DNA of 64,000 nt from Bubalus kerabau (GCF_029407905.1 NC_073624.1:109430001-109494000); one strand, 5' to 3'. Shown: positions 47,088-59,462, numbered from the stretch's first letter. Notes: generated by a model not told the origin, from the letters alone. Numbers and translations: made by a program.

Positions 47088-48195
47088 CAGCTCAGTTCAG
47101 TCACTTGGTCATGTCTGATTCTTTGCGATCCCCTGGACTGCAGCATGCCAGGCTTCCCTGACCATCACCAACTCCCGGAGTTTACTCAGACTCATGTCCA
47201 TTGAGTCAGTGATGCCATCCAACCATATAATCCTCTGTCGTCCCCCTCTTCTGCCTTCAATTTTGCCAGCATCAGGGTCTTTCCCAAGGAGTCAGTTCTT
47301 CACATCAGGTGGCCAAAGTATTGAAGTTTCAGCTTCAGCATCAGTCCTTCCAATGAATATTCAGGACTGATTTCCTTTAGGATGAACTGGTTGGATCTCC
47401 TTGCAGTCCAAGGGACTCTCAAGAGTCTTCTCCAAGACTACAGTTCAAAAGTATCAATTCTTCGGTGCTCAGCTTTCTTTATAGTCCAACTCTCACATCC
47501 ATACATGACTATTGGAAAAACCATAGTCTTGACTAGATGGACCTTTGTTGGCAAAGTAATGTCTCTGCATTTTAATATGCTGTCTAGGTTGGTGAGAGCT
47601 TTTCTTCCAAGGAGTAAGCTTCTTTTAATTTCAAGGCTGCAGTCACCATCTGCAGTCATTTTGGAGCCCCCCAAAATAAAGTCTGTCACTGTTTCCACTG
47701 TTTCCCCATCTATTTGCCCTGAAGTGATGGAACCAGATGCCATGATCTTAGTTTTCTGAAAGCTGAGTTTTAAGCCAACTTTTTCACTCTCCTCTTTCAC
47801 TTTCATGAAGAGGCTCTTTAGTTCTTCTTTACTTACTGCCAAAAGGGTGGTGTAATCTGCATATCTGAGGTTATTAATATTTCTCCCAGTAATCTTGATT
47901 CCAGCTTGTGCTTCCTCCAGCCCAGCATTTCTCATGATGTACTCTGCATATAAGTGAAATAAGCAGGGTGACAATATACAGCCTTGATGTACTCCTTCCC
48001 CAATTTGAAACCAGTCTGTTGTTCTAACTGTTGTCCAGTTCTAACTGTTGCTTCATGACCTGCATACAGATTTCTCAGGAGGCAGGTCAGGTGGTCTGGT
48101 ATTCCTATCTGAAAGAATTTTTCACAGATTGTTGTGATCCACACAGTCAAAGGCTTTGGCATAGTCAATAAAGCAAAAGTAGATGTTTTTGGTAG
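47088..48195 (-). mobile_element. BovB LINE, 5'-truncated
   Basis: Tail cagctcagttcagtcacttg on the left, truncated at about 48195 within motif A (the reverse of tttggcatagtcaataaagc). The 178-codon frame 47438-47974 has NNLRYADYTTL, so the second catalytic Asp of YADD is Tyr. Motif B straddles a break near 47995. Confidence 0.95.
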
Positions 48196-49454
48196 TAGCA
48201 TAAGTTGAGCTATAGCTATGGGGGAAAGTTTACTGGGCTGAAAAAATTGTGGAAGGCTATAAAACTAGAACACAAAGATTTCAGTGGATGTAGGGATGAA
48301 GAAGAGGTAAGTCAAGAATAACAACAAACCTTATATTTGGGCAACTGAGCAAAGGATTTGCTATGAATTGAGGCAGAAAACACAGGAAGAAGAGAGAACT
48401 GCAGGGAAAAAAATATGAGCTTATTTTGTTGAATGGTAAATGTGAAAAGTTTGACAGAATAACAACAAATAGTATCCTATAGGAAGGTGGAAGAATAGAT
48501 CTGATGCTAATGAGAAGTATCTGGTTGAAAGTTTTTATTTAGAAATCATTGGCATAGAGTTGGGAACTGGAGTCATAAAGTTGGATGCAATCTTTTAGGG
48601 TAATTTTCCCTTAAGAGAGATGAGAATGGAGCATAAAAATTATTACCAAGTAGAAGAAGAACATGTAAGAGAACTGGCTAAGAGCAAAGTAAGAAAGGAA
48701 CATGCTAGTGTGGAGTCACGGAAGCCCAGAGGATAGAAGAGCTTCTTCAAGAAGAGAAACTCAATAGTAGTACATAATGCCAAAATGTGACGGAGAAATA
48801 CCCACTGCATTTTCTAAAACAAATGTGGTAACTCTGACAATACTAATAGAACACTGGAAGACAGAAATCAGATGGCATTCAAAGTGAAATGCATTAGGAG
48901 GTTAACAAGCCAAGAAAGCAAGGAGAATGAACCAAGGAAAAAATATTAAAAGAAAAAAGTAGATGATTTCAAGAAAGTTGAAAGGAGGTATGTAGTAGGG
49001 TCAAAGAATGTTACTTTCTTTCATTTAGTTGATTTAGTTTTATAATGAGAGAGACAGTTCTGTTTACAGATTGATGCAAAGGAAAAAGAAACAGAAGGAA
49101 AGGGAAAAGAAGAGGGATGACTCCACAGTATGTGTTCCCAGGAAAACAAGTGGAAGGATTAGTCTTGGAAAGGAGGAATGAAAATCAGCAAAGATGAATG
49201 CGCTTGTCGTTTAAGTGACAGGGAAGAGATAATTGCTATTTTAATCATCATCATGCTCATTAAAACAGGATATACAGCCATAGCCAAAACTGAAAGGGGG
49301 TCAGGAGTTTGAAGAGAATGGAGAAGGTTTGAAATTATGTCTTGTGGAAATTAAGTACAAGAATGATGACTTGAGGAACAGACAAGCTTTGGAGACATTA
49401 TTTGAAAACACTGTGAAGTAACCCAATGATGGGATTAGGGGATAGAGGGATTAC
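48196..49454. other. No gene recognised
   Basis: Purine-rich on this strand (many gaaga and aaagg), no coding frame and no named repeat. Confidence 0.5.
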
Positions 49455-49877
49455 TAATTCAAGAATGAGTCAGCCATTTAAAAAATGTGAAATAAGATCA
49501 TTTGCAGTAACATAGATGGACCTAGAGACTGTCCTGCTGAGTAAAGTAAGTCAGGTAGAGAAAGACAAATATATAATACTGCTTATATGTGGCATATAAT
49601 TATATGTGGCATACTGCTTATATGTGTCATTATAATACTCCTAATGCATACCAAAATTATGATACAACTGAGCAGGAAATTCAAAACCAAAGAAATTATT
49701 GCCAATTCACAAATATTTTATTTTCTATATGGACAGTGACTTGAGTAATCAAGAGAGTGAGGGTAACCAAATGTGGAATATGAGTAAGTGAAGATGAAAG
49801 AAAATTGGTCCAGGTACAAAAATGGAATCCATTTAAAAGTCAGGAATATTTTAAGAGATTATATTATAAAGCTGTAT

Positions 49878-50144
49878 GCTGCTAAGTCACTTCAGTCGTG
49901 TCCAACTCTGTGCAACCCCATAGACGGCAGCCCACCAGGCTCCCCCGTCCCTGGGATTCTCCAGGCAAGAACACTGGAGTGGGTTGCCATTTTCTTCTCC
50001 AATGCATGAAAGTGAAAAGTGAAAGTGAAGTCGCTCAGTCGTGTCCGACCCTCAGCGACCCCATGGACTGCAGCCTTCCAAGCTCTTCTGTCCATGGGAT
50101 TTTCCAGGCAAGAGTACTGGAGTGGGGTGCCATTGCCTTCTCCG
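49878..50144 (-). mobile_element. Bov-A2 SINE (dimer)
   Basis: Two reverse-strand BovA monomers with the gtgaaaagtgaaagtgaagt linker. Perfect 12-bp target duplication ataaagctgtat at 49866-49877 and 50145-50156. Near-consensus sequence, so a young insertion. Confidence 0.95.
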
Positions 50145-50400
50145 ATAAAGCTGTATACAGTAATAAAAATATATAGTACAAATGAACTTAATTACAAAAC
50201 AGAAATAGAGTCATAGAAGTAAAAAACAAACTTAGGGTCAACAGAGCTACCAATTGAGAGACTGGGACTGACATATACATACTATTACATATAAAACAGA
50301 TAACTAATATGGACCTATTGTATGGGACAGGGAATGCTCCTCAATAATCAGTAATTACCTATACAGGAAACATTCTGAAAAAGAAGGTATATATGTATGT

Positions 50401-50490
50401 GTGATGGACAGGGAGGCCTGGCGTGCTGCGATTCATGGGGTCGCAAAGAGTCGGACACGACTGAGCGACTGATCTGATCTGATCTGAACT
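50401..50490 (+). mobile_element. Ninety-bp BovB 3' end
   Basis: gtgatggacagggaggcctg through tcggacacgactgagcgact, then a (TGATC)n/TGAAC tail. Practically consensus over its length. It cuts the L1 3' UTR, whose text resumes gattcactttcctgtac. Confidence 0.9.
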
Positions 50491-50615
50491 GATTCACTTT
50501 CCTGTACACCTGAAACCAATACAGCATTGTAAATCAACTCATACCCAATAAAAGTTTTAAAATAAAAATAAAGAAGAATGAGTCATTCCCTGTTGTGATA
50601 TTCTTCCTTGAAACC

Positions 50616-50638
50616 AAAAAAAAAAAAAAAAAAAAAAA
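50616..50638. repeat. Poly-A run
   Basis: Twenty-three A residues; it lies about 40 bp after the L1 3' end and is not clearly its tail. Confidence 0.9.
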
Positions 50639-50984
50639 TTATCATCCTATTTTAAACCTTACCTTGAAATAGTCCATTTCAATCAATTATATAGCTCAGG
50701 AATTGTGATAGTTAAAATAATGGCAAGCCATTTTTGCCAGACATACTCCTTAGAATTCTCCTGCCTAGACAGGACAGGGGGCTTCCCACCATATCAAATA
50801 ATTCTATCAGAAATGTAAACAACTACATTCTTTCACAAATTTCTAATATTTCCTGTGGCCTTCTAGACATTCCTCTGTGCTTCTTTCCTGCGTTTTTCAC
50901 TCCAAAAGCTTGGAAGAAATATGCAAACTCTTAAATATCAAATGGTATTTACTTTGTTAAGGTTAAATACAGATTTTTACTCCA
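50639..50984. other. No gene or repeat recognised
   Basis: Unique-looking sequence. Confidence 0.5.
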
Positions 50985-51450
50985 AAATGCCTGAGTTCGG
51001 ACCCAAGTTCTGCCACTGACTAGTGGGTGATTTAGGGCTTCCCAGGTGACTCACTGGTAAAACTCACTGGTAACCAGTAACTCACTAGTAGTCTCCATCT
51101 ACCAGTGCAGGAGACATGGCAGGAGACTTGAGTTTGATCCCTGGGTCAGGAAGACCCCCTGGAGAAGGAACCCACTCCAGGATTTTTTCCTAGGAAATCC
51201 CATGGACAGAAGAGCCTGGCTAGTTACAGTCCATGGGGTCACAAAGAGATACAACTTAGCAACTCAATAACAACAACAGTGGGTGGTTTAGGCAAGTTAC
51301 TGACCTCCTCAGAACCTCACACTCTCACTCTCATATGGGAATAGTCATCTTATAGGATATCGCAGAATTAATACATTGGAGCATCTGAAATCAATGCCTA
51401 ATACATAGTAAGCACTCAGTAAATATAAATTATCATTATTTTATTGTAAC
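50985..51450 (+). mobile_element. MIR SINE split by Bov-tA
   Basis: Left half (gttcggacccaagttctgcc, actgactagtgggtgattta) and right half (ggcaagttactgacctcctc, cctaatacatagtaagcact, cagtaaatataaattatc) join into one MIR when the Bov-tA and one duplication copy are removed. Confidence 0.85.
51035..51277 (+). mobile_element. Bov-tA SINE inside MIR
   Basis: gggcttcccaggtgactcac to an (AAC)n tail. Target duplication agtgggtgattta (51022-51034) and agtgggtggttta (51278-51290), one mismatch. The A-box region carries a threefold tandem repeat of about aactcactggta, so the internal pol III promoter is disrupted. Confidence 0.95.
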
Positions 51451-54061
51451 TGGGGGACAGGACAAGGGCTGTGTTACAGGCTGGCTGTTCATCACTCTGT
51501 GTTCTTCTCCAAGGAATATATTTTGATTCAGGGCACAGTTCGGTCCAGCCAAAGTTCCACATTGTAATAAGAAACTGCCTTACCAGTTTAGGAGGCTAAG
51601 ACTTCAATAAGACTGATTACCAAGAAAACCAAAAGTTCTGGAAAATAGAGCAAGAAAAAAATATTTTTTTATGCCCATCCCATTTTTAAAATTAGATCCA
51701 CTGCCTATCTTTTTCTGGGACCACTGTATTTCGGCCAGAGATTATTTACATGGCTGGGTTAAATAGCAAGCAGATCTTACTGACTATAAAGGCTGGCAGA
51801 CCTGGTAATGATTTACAGAAGGAGACTGTGGTGCCTACTTGTCTGAATAATTTTAAGGACTTGGCAGATAATTCTCGAGGACTTTTTAATTGTAGTCCTC
51901 AGAAAGCCACAGGACAGGCTAATGACCTTTGAAGCTTGCTTTCTTTCATTCTTGACTCAGTAACAGCAAATTCTTCGTTTACCGTAGTATGATATATTTT
52001 ACACATAACGTGAATATGATTCATTCTAATTGGACAGAGCATTACTGCCAAGGATGGCCGTGGATAGAACTCCTTCCTGTCTTCTATATAAGGCAGGGGC
52101 CCTGCCTGTTGTTTAAATTAGCCTTTCATGCAACCACTAACTCAAATCTAGTGATGATTCAAGCCAGAAACAGTAATTTTATTTATATGATGTCTTACAT
52201 AAAATGGAGGGCAGGCTAGTAAAAGAAAAACAAATCAGGAACGGACAATGAATTAAATCAAAGCTGCTTTGTACTTGGGATATATTCCAGTAGAATATGA
52301 TAGAGTCTATCTACAAAGGTTTATAAGGACTTTGCCAATATTAATTATTCATTGTGCAGCTTACCATTTTCAGGGAACCTGGGCTAATGCTGGGAAATAT
52401 AATTCTCAGGGTAATACCTTCCAACCGAATGATACAAAACACAACAGCTTTAGCTTTCATGTCCCTAGTTTAAAAAAAAAATCATTTTTTAAGGCAATAT
52501 TTCAGTGCATGGAATAAGTTCAGATAGTTCAAAAGTTCATAATAAACATACTTCATGGCTCTGTTCGAAATGGTGAAGGAAGGCTTAGTGCGGGAAATAC
52601 CTGGGTTTAATTCCATTGGGATGGCCCAGTATACGCGGTGGATTAAATATAGTTAGCCCCTGTCTGCTTTAAGCTTTGTTTCCTTGCCTTATACCTAGAA
52701 ATGATTTCACTGACTAAAATTGCATTCTACATCAAATAGAAAATACTGACTTGTTGGTTTGGTTGGCAAAAACATGTTGCCATTTGTTGACGGGAAACCA
52801 AAACCCTGTTTTCTTGAATGAAGTCATCTGTAATTGTTTGATGGGAAGAAGTCAGTTTGAAAGTAGTATTAAAAGAGACTCTGGGTTTTTGATGGATGTT
52901 AATAACAGCATGAGAAAAAGGCTCTTCCCAGTCATGTTTTATTGCTTTATTCTATCCTCAGGATCTAGCCTTTCAAAATGTGATGCATTCGCCTGAGCAG
53001 TAGAGAGGGCTTTTCCCAAAGAGAAATGCCATGACAGCCTTGTCTTTGTTCATTCAGTAAAATGCTATTTGGATTGATTCTATGGGTGTATCTTTAGATT
53101 TGGCATTTCTATAATGGAAATAATAATCATAATAATGCTTTGTTTTCCTAAAGCTCTTTTCTTTACAACTAACCATACTCAGGAGAGCTCTAAAATATAA
53201 ATTAAGTGATTTTTCTTTGTAAATATCTAAGTGAATGATTCTGTTCAGTTAGGTTATTTTTGAAAACTTTAAAATCTTTGGCTTTTTATATTATCTTAGA
53301 ATCACTCTTTATAGTCAGAGGGGCTGGATGAAAATGCAAATGAAATTCATATTACATTTCCTACAGCTGGACTCTCATTCACCTTAACTGTATTAGCTAA
53401 TCATCAGGGAGATCCTATTCTATGTCAGACTTGATTAAAACTGTACGGAAGCCATTCTCAGCAAGGACTAAAAAACGATTACCATGTGAAATAAATCCTT
53501 GAGCTTAAAACAGACTTTAAAAGCCCGATATTCTACCATTATTATATGTTAGAAAGATGTGTTAGAAAATAAGATTTTATCTAAAAGTCAATGGTGGGAG
53601 TTTAATAGGAGTTAATGAGCTAAAGAGAATTTCAAAAGTTAATCAGAAATGCATTCTTCATAATAAGATGAGAAAAAAATTAAACATTTTGGGGAGGAGC
53701 TTTAACCATTTTTGAGTTTATTTCACAAGAAGAGATAATCTTATAATCAGAAGGACCTTTACAAATACTCCAGCTAATCACTAAGGTCTATAGTTAATTA
53801 TAAAATCTGGGGACAATGGAAATTATATTGTCAATTTTTTTTAAGAATTAGCAAAGCTTGTGCTAAAGTTATTGTATGAAAGGTAGACATATATTGGAAT
53901 CTTTAAAAAAAACTTTAAGATCAGCTTGCTCATTTCATAAATGCTCAAATATGAAAAAAAGACCTACTTAATAATTAAGTAGTAAATGTCAGTACAAGAG
54001 TTCTTGACACTGTCCATGTTTTTATATTCTGTAAAATATAAACATTTTGAAAACCTGTGTT
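51451..54061. other. Longest repeat-poor stretch, no gene recognised
   Basis: About 2.6 kb without a repeat I can identify. Short plus-strand frames occur at 51750-51932, 51989-52219, 52269-52517 and 52751-52996, but none has a domain, and no splice-bounded exon with a protein I recognise. It may be unique ancestral sequence, possibly with conserved noncoding elements. Confidence 0.5.
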
Positions 54062-54072
54062 TTTTATGTGTA

Positions 54073-54285
54073 CGTGCTGTGCTTAGTCGCTCAGTCATGT
54101 CTGACTCTTTGCGATCCCATGGTCTGTAGCCCATCAGGCTCCTCTGTCCATATGGATTCTCCAGGCAAGAATACTGGAGTGGGTTGCCATGCTGTCCTCC
54201 AGGGGATCTTTCCAACCCAGGGATCAAACCAAGGTTTCCAACATTGCAGGCAGATTCTTTACCATCTGAGCCACCAGAAAACCCC
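54073..54285 (-). mobile_element. Bov-tA SINE
   Basis: Reverse-strand complete element with target duplication ttttatgtgta (54062-54072) and ttttatgggta (54286-54296), one mismatch. Head reads gcaggcagattctttaccat ... gagccaccag. Confidence 0.95.
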
Positions 54286-54296
54286 TTTTATGGGTA

Positions 54297-54825
54297 TGCA
54301 AATGGCTAAAAAGTTATCTTACATAAGGAAATAAAATGAGGAAACAGTCCATGCTATAGCATTTGTGAAAACAACTGCATGACTTACAATATTTGACTTT
54401 GAATACTAGGAAACCTCCTACACCGACACTCCAGGTCAAAATGATGATCAGGCAAGTGTTCCTAAATTGCCACTGTATTTGACCCCAAATGCATTCTCCT
54501 TATCTTCTTTCCTAAGCTAATCCACTCTGACTTACCAAGGCATGAAGACATGATGAATATATGCAAGCAAGACTGATCACTGAAGGTCAACTTGGAAACA
54601 TTTCTCTCCTTCTTCATGCGACAAAGATTAAAAACATTTGTAACATAATCAAAACCCTGTCAGTCAAACCAGAGGGGCAGACCAGATGAAGAGGGTACCT
54701 GGTCAGTAATCACAGGAAGATTCTGTAACTGTTCCCTTTTTATCCTCTTCAGACCCCATCCCACCCCCAGCCTTTAGCTTCTACTTTATTCAATACACAC
54801 AGACCGCTCTGCTCTTATACACACG
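54297..54825. other. No gene or repeat recognised
   Basis: Unique-looking; no coding frame. Confidence 0.5.
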
Positions 54826-54978
54826 TGCTGTGTTAGTTGCTCAGTCATGTCCGACTATGACCCCAGGGACTGTAGCCTGCCAGGCTCCTCTGTCCATGGG
54901 GATTCTCCAGCCAAGAATACTGGAGTGGGTTGTCATGCCCTCCTCCAGGGGATCTTCCCAACCCAGGGTAGAACCCAG
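54826..54978 (-). mobile_element. Truncated Bov-tA SINE
   Basis: Reverse-strand body (gtgctgtgttagttgctcag ... gatcttcccaacccagggta) that stops shortly into the head. It lacks the A box. Confidence 0.9.
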
Positions 54979-55351
54979 GTGGGTAATGTAAATTGTTTAA
55001 GCTGAAGATCCACAAAAGAAAAGGCTTGAGTCTACTCTCAGTGAGAATCAATGAGGTTACAATGTTCTCATGTAAAAAGTTGTTCTTCATATATGTTGTG
55101 TCACAAGTCCAATGACAGTGGGATATAGATGTTAAACGCTGTATAAATACATTTTGAGACAATTAGTCAAGACAAAAACATTTGTTAAGTGCGTTAAGTT
55201 CTCTTTAAACCTTGATAGCAAGAGAAATAAAAATCTCTGTGTACTGCTCCCAAAGAATTAACTCAGGGGTATTTGCTATAGCAATAGGTGCATTAATGGA
55301 ATTAACTATTAATTATTATAATAATTTAAAGTTATTGAGTACTTAAAAATC
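54979..55351. other. No gene or repeat recognised
   Basis: AT-rich flank of the next BovB. Confidence 0.5.
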
Positions 55352-57108
55352 CATTCAGTTCAGTTCAGTTGCACAGCCATGTCTTTGCAACCCCATGAAT
55401 CGCAGCACGCCAGGCCTCCCTGTCCATCACCAACTCCCGGAGTTCACCAAAACTCATGTCCATCAAGTCAGTGATGCCATCCAGCCTTCTCATCCTCTGT
55501 CGCCCCCCTTCTCCTCCTGCCCCCAATCCCTCCCAGCATCAGAGTCTTTTCCAATGAGTCAACTCTTCGCATGAGGTGGCCAAAGTACTGGAGTTTCAGC
55601 CTCCACATCAGTCCTTCCAATGAACACCCAGGACTTATCTCCTTTAGGATGGACTGGTTGGATCTCCTTGCAGTCCAAGGGACTCGAGAGAGTCTTCTCC
55701 AACACCACAGTTCAGAAGCATCAATTCTTCGGCACTCAGCTTTCTTCACAGTCCAACTCTCACATCCATACATGACCACTGGAAAAACCAGCCTTGACTA
55801 GACGGACCTTTGTTGGCAAAGTAATGTCTCTGCTTTTGAATATGCTATCTAGGTTGGTCATAACTTTCCTTCTAAGGAGTAAGCATCTTTTAATTTCATG
55901 GCTGCAATCACCATCTGCAGTGATTTTGGAGCCCAGAAAAATAAAGTCTGACACTGTTTCCACTGTTTCCCCATCTATTTCCCATGAAGTGGTGGGACCG
56001 GATGCCATGATCTTCGTTTTCTGGATGTTGAGCTTTAAGCCAACTTTTTCACTCTCCACCTTCACTTTCATAAAGAGACTTTTTAATTCCTCTTCACTTT
56101 CTGTCATAACAGTGGTGTCGTCTGCATATCTGAGGTTATTCATATTTCTCCTGGCAATCTTGATTCAAGCCGTGCTTCTTCCAGCCCAGCATTTCTCATG
56201 ATGTACTCTGCATATAAGTTAAATAAGCAGGGTGACAGTATACAGCCTTGACGAACTCCTTTTCCTATTTGGAAACAGTCTGTTGTTCCATGTCCAGTTC
56301 TAACAGTTGCTTCCTGACCTGCATACAGATTTCTCAAGCAGCAGGTCAGGTGGTCTGGTATTCCCATCTCTTGAAGAATTTTCCAGTTTATTGTGATCCA
56401 TACAGTCAAAGGCTTTGGCATAGTCAGTAAAGCAGAAATAGTTGTTTTTCTGGAACTCTCTTGCTTTTTCGATGATCCACTGGATGTTGGCAATTTGATG
56501 TCTGGTTCCTCTGCCTTTTCTAAAACCAGCTTGAACATCTGGAAATTCACGGTTCACGTATTGCTGAAGCCTGGCTTGGAGAATTTTGAGCATTACTTTA
56601 CTAGCGTGTGAGATGAGTGCAATTGTGCAGTAGTTTGAGCATTCTTTGGCATTGCCTTTCTTTGGGATTGGAATGAAAACTGACCTTTTCCAGTCCTGTG
56701 GCCCCTGCTGAGTTTTCCAAATTTGCTGGCATATTGAGTGCAGCACTTTCACAGCATCATCTTTCAGGATTTGGACTAGCTCAACTGGAATTCCATCACC
56801 TCCACTAGCTTTGTTCGTAGTGATGCTTTCTAAGACCCACTTGACTTCACATTGCAGGATGTCTGGCTCTAGGTCAGTGATCACACCATTGTGATTATCT
56901 GGGTCATGAAGATCTTCTTTGTACAGTTCTTCTGTGTATTCTTGCCACCTCTTCTTAATATCTTCTGCTTCTGTTAGATTCATACCATTTCTGTCCCTTA
57001 TTGAGCCCATCTTTGCATGAAATATTCCCCTGGTATCTCTAATTTTCTTGAAGAGATCTCTAGTCTTTCCCATTCTGTTGTTTTCCTCTATTTCTTTGCA
57101 TTGATCAG
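55352..57108 (-). mobile_element. BovB LINE, young, RT region nearly complete
   Basis: From tail cagttcagttcagttgcac to a truncation near 57108, within the linker before the RT. It contains the entire RT and C-terminal region with few lesions. No target duplication found. Confidence 0.95.
55468..57073 (-). pseudogene. BovB reverse transcriptase with three frame breaks
   Basis: Frame 56300-57073 (257 codons) starts in the linker (MGKTRDLFKKIRDTRGIFH), has ESITTNKASGGDGIPVELVQ, the WKRSVFIPIPKKGNAKECSN block and motif A FTDYAKAFDC. A small deletion near 56385 shifts to 56140-56550 with motif B GVRQGCILSPCLFN. A second shift near 56160 enters 55760-56143 with catalytic YADD. A third near 55785 enters 55468-55779 with GCESWTVKKAE. 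All three catalytic motifs are present, but no single frame joins them, and the endonuclease is absent. Confidence 0.92.
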
Positions 57109-58282
57109 TATGAACAGTATGAAAATTCCTTTAGGAATTACATATTACATATTATTAATAAATTAGTGTATACATAACACTGTGTTAAATAAAATAGGAA
57201 TATATGGAAGTATATCATACAATATACACCTTTAAGGAGTTTGTATCTTCTTAGTCAGACAACAAGATATACCCATGGGGAAAGTTATATTATAATTGTA
57301 TGTTAATAATGATGAGTATAAACATTATTTCTTATTGGACACAACTTAGTGATTGAACAACAAACAGTAACAACACACACTTAAAATGTTAATACTATGC
57401 AGATACTAATGTAGATATTAACATTATATCTATGGGAGATTTAACATGCAAAAAATGCTAGAATTGATGTCATCTTTTCTAAACAATTGTCCCAAACTTA
57501 TTGTAAAAATTAGCAAGTATTTCCATTACCTGATAAAGGATATACATCTTTTTCTGTTGCTCACTATCAGTGTTCAAGGATAGCAATGCTGTACATACAT
57601 GAATATTTACATCTGAAAAAAGTTTTAGAAAATTCAAGATATTTCTATTAATCTAGCAATGCTTATCTCTAGGACTCCGCTCAAAAAAATTTACTAATTT
57701 CTTTCTTTATCGATTTTCAAGTTAATTCATTTAGAGGATTTTTTCTTATCCCCTTACCTACCAAATAAATCAACCTCTCAATTTTTTTTTTAATTGAAGT
57801 TACTTCCTGGGCTTCTGCCCCAGAGAGTACTACAGCTGATTTACTGGTTCCCACACCAAACATAAAGCTTCTATCTGTTTTCTCCAACTACTTTTTCTCC
57901 AACTGATGTCTACAGCGTGCCTTTCCTGGAATCACATTTTTAACAATCCTGCTCAAATTCTGAACACCAAATTGCCTTTCCTTGAAAAATGTCTGAGGTC
58001 TGTACATGTAAGATAAGATAGTGGAAGATGACATAGTCTATGCAATTTGTCTACAGAAATCTTTGCCAAATGATCAATGACCACCTTTAATGGAAATATG
58101 GTTTCAATTTTCCCTTTGACAGATGGTCTAGTCTATACTTCCAAGAGATATGTTTTCCTTGTCAACCTTTTTTTCAATGTACATGCTAGTGTTTGGGGCC
58201 AATTTAATAACTATGTTACCCTGTTGGTGCTATTCTGAAGTACCACATCTGCTTTCACACTGAGTTTGTGTTTTTACAATAA
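57109..58282. other. No gene; a BovA/BovB 3'-end scrap at about 57338-57364
   Basis: ggacacaacttagtgattg plus aacaacaa at 57338-57364 looks like the last bases of a BovB-type tail. Otherwise AT-rich unique sequence. Confidence 0.45.
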
Positions 58283-58283
58283 A

Positions 58284-58408
58284 GGTGTGTGTGTGTGTGT
58301 GTGTGTGTATACAAACAAGGATATATATATATACACATATATATATATATATACACACACACATATATATATATATATATACACACAAACAAGGATATAT
58401 ATATGTAT
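58284..58408. repeat. Compound (GT)n / (TA)n / (AC)n microsatellite
   Basis: Twelve GT units, then alternating TA and AC blocks. The 20-mer acaaacaaggatatatatat occurs at 58311-58330 and again at 58385-58404, so the middle has probably been duplicated as a block. Spurious Tyr-Ile and Cys-Val frames arise in it. Confidence 0.95.
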
Positions 58409-59447
58409 TTTTTTTTCAACTCAGTTTTCAATGTGGTCATTTCAAACCTAGAAGGAAAACATCCAAAAATTCAACATGTTTTTATTTGTATCACTAACAG
58501 CAATGATGCATTGACAGTTGGGCAGATAACTTAGTAGTGTAAGTTGGTTAATTGCTTCAAGAGAATATAATGTCCCTATCTTTAACTTTGACATAATTCA
58601 ATCCAAAAGGATTTGGGGTCATCCATTATGCTGTCAAAAAATCACCTCCCTCCTACTGCCTCTCAGACAACAACACTCAAGTACTTAACCAAACAATCAA
58701 ACTAGCTAAGTTAAGAATCAGGTCCTACCTTAAGAGGATTCTAGAAATGCTACTGTCCTAGGACAGAGAGAACCAGTTATGAAAAATCTTCAAGTGATTG
58801 TCACTGCCTTTCTAGCTACATATCAGACTTTATATTTCAGTGACTATATATCACCTGCTTATCTGCTTGGAATTTTGATTTGTCCTTCAGGTCCCAGCTG
58901 TCTAGACCTGGAATCCTCTCTTTTACTATTTCTTGATAATTACATTTCTTTTACCTGGGAAAAGTTCAAAACTGAAACTGGATTTTTGGAGATCAAATTT
59001 AGGGATATGGTTTTCACCATGCTCAATCATTATCAGATACAATGCAATTTCATTTAGTGAAGAGATTTAATTTAAAGGAGCAAATGGTAGTTTGTTAATA
59101 AGTTGCTTTGCTTCAATGGTTCTATGCATTTTTATTTAAACAGTGGATGACAAAGGGAATGGACATGAAAACAAATGTGAATACAGTTGAAATAAATTCA
59201 GTCTGGTGTTTACATATAAATATAATTATTTTTCAGAAAACCTTGATGTAACCAAATGCTACTTGTTCAATGACACTTAAATCCTCACAATACCTATGCT
59301 TATACTTTAAGCCTAAAGTTTTCAAGTGAATACCTTTTTCTGAACCATTACAAGTCTATCTATTGAGATGAGGAGTTTGATAAGCTGGATTTTTGCCTGC
59401 CCATGTGGCTTTGGTCAAGGCAGTCTAAGACTATGTGCACATATGTC
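58409..59447. other. No gene or repeat recognised
   Basis: The 92-codon frame at 58779-59057 has no domain I recognise. Confidence 0.5.
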
Positions 59448-59462
59448 TATGTATATCTTGGT

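Larger units (their letters stand above)
49455..50577 (+). mobile_element. Old L1 3' end, interrupted twice
   Basis: Segments 49455-49640 (cagccatttaaaaaatgtg, catagatggacctagagact), 50157-50400 (gagactgggactgacatata, ggacctattgtatgggacag) and 50491-50577 (cactttcctgtacacctgaa, cattgtaaatcaactc) follow the order of a cetartiodactyl L1 ORF2 end and 3' UTR. A Bov-A2 and a 90-bp BovB end interrupt it. The part 49641-49865 is not clearly L1. Confidence 0.75.

Noticed and set aside
51750..52996. Four consecutive short plus-strand frames in the repeat-poor block
   Set aside because: No conserved domain, no coherent splice-bounded exon and ordinary lengths for random AT-rich DNA; kept only as a conservation question.
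58255..58534. Small frames rich in Tyr, Ile, Cys and Val
   Set aside because: Translation of TA/GT/AC arrays.
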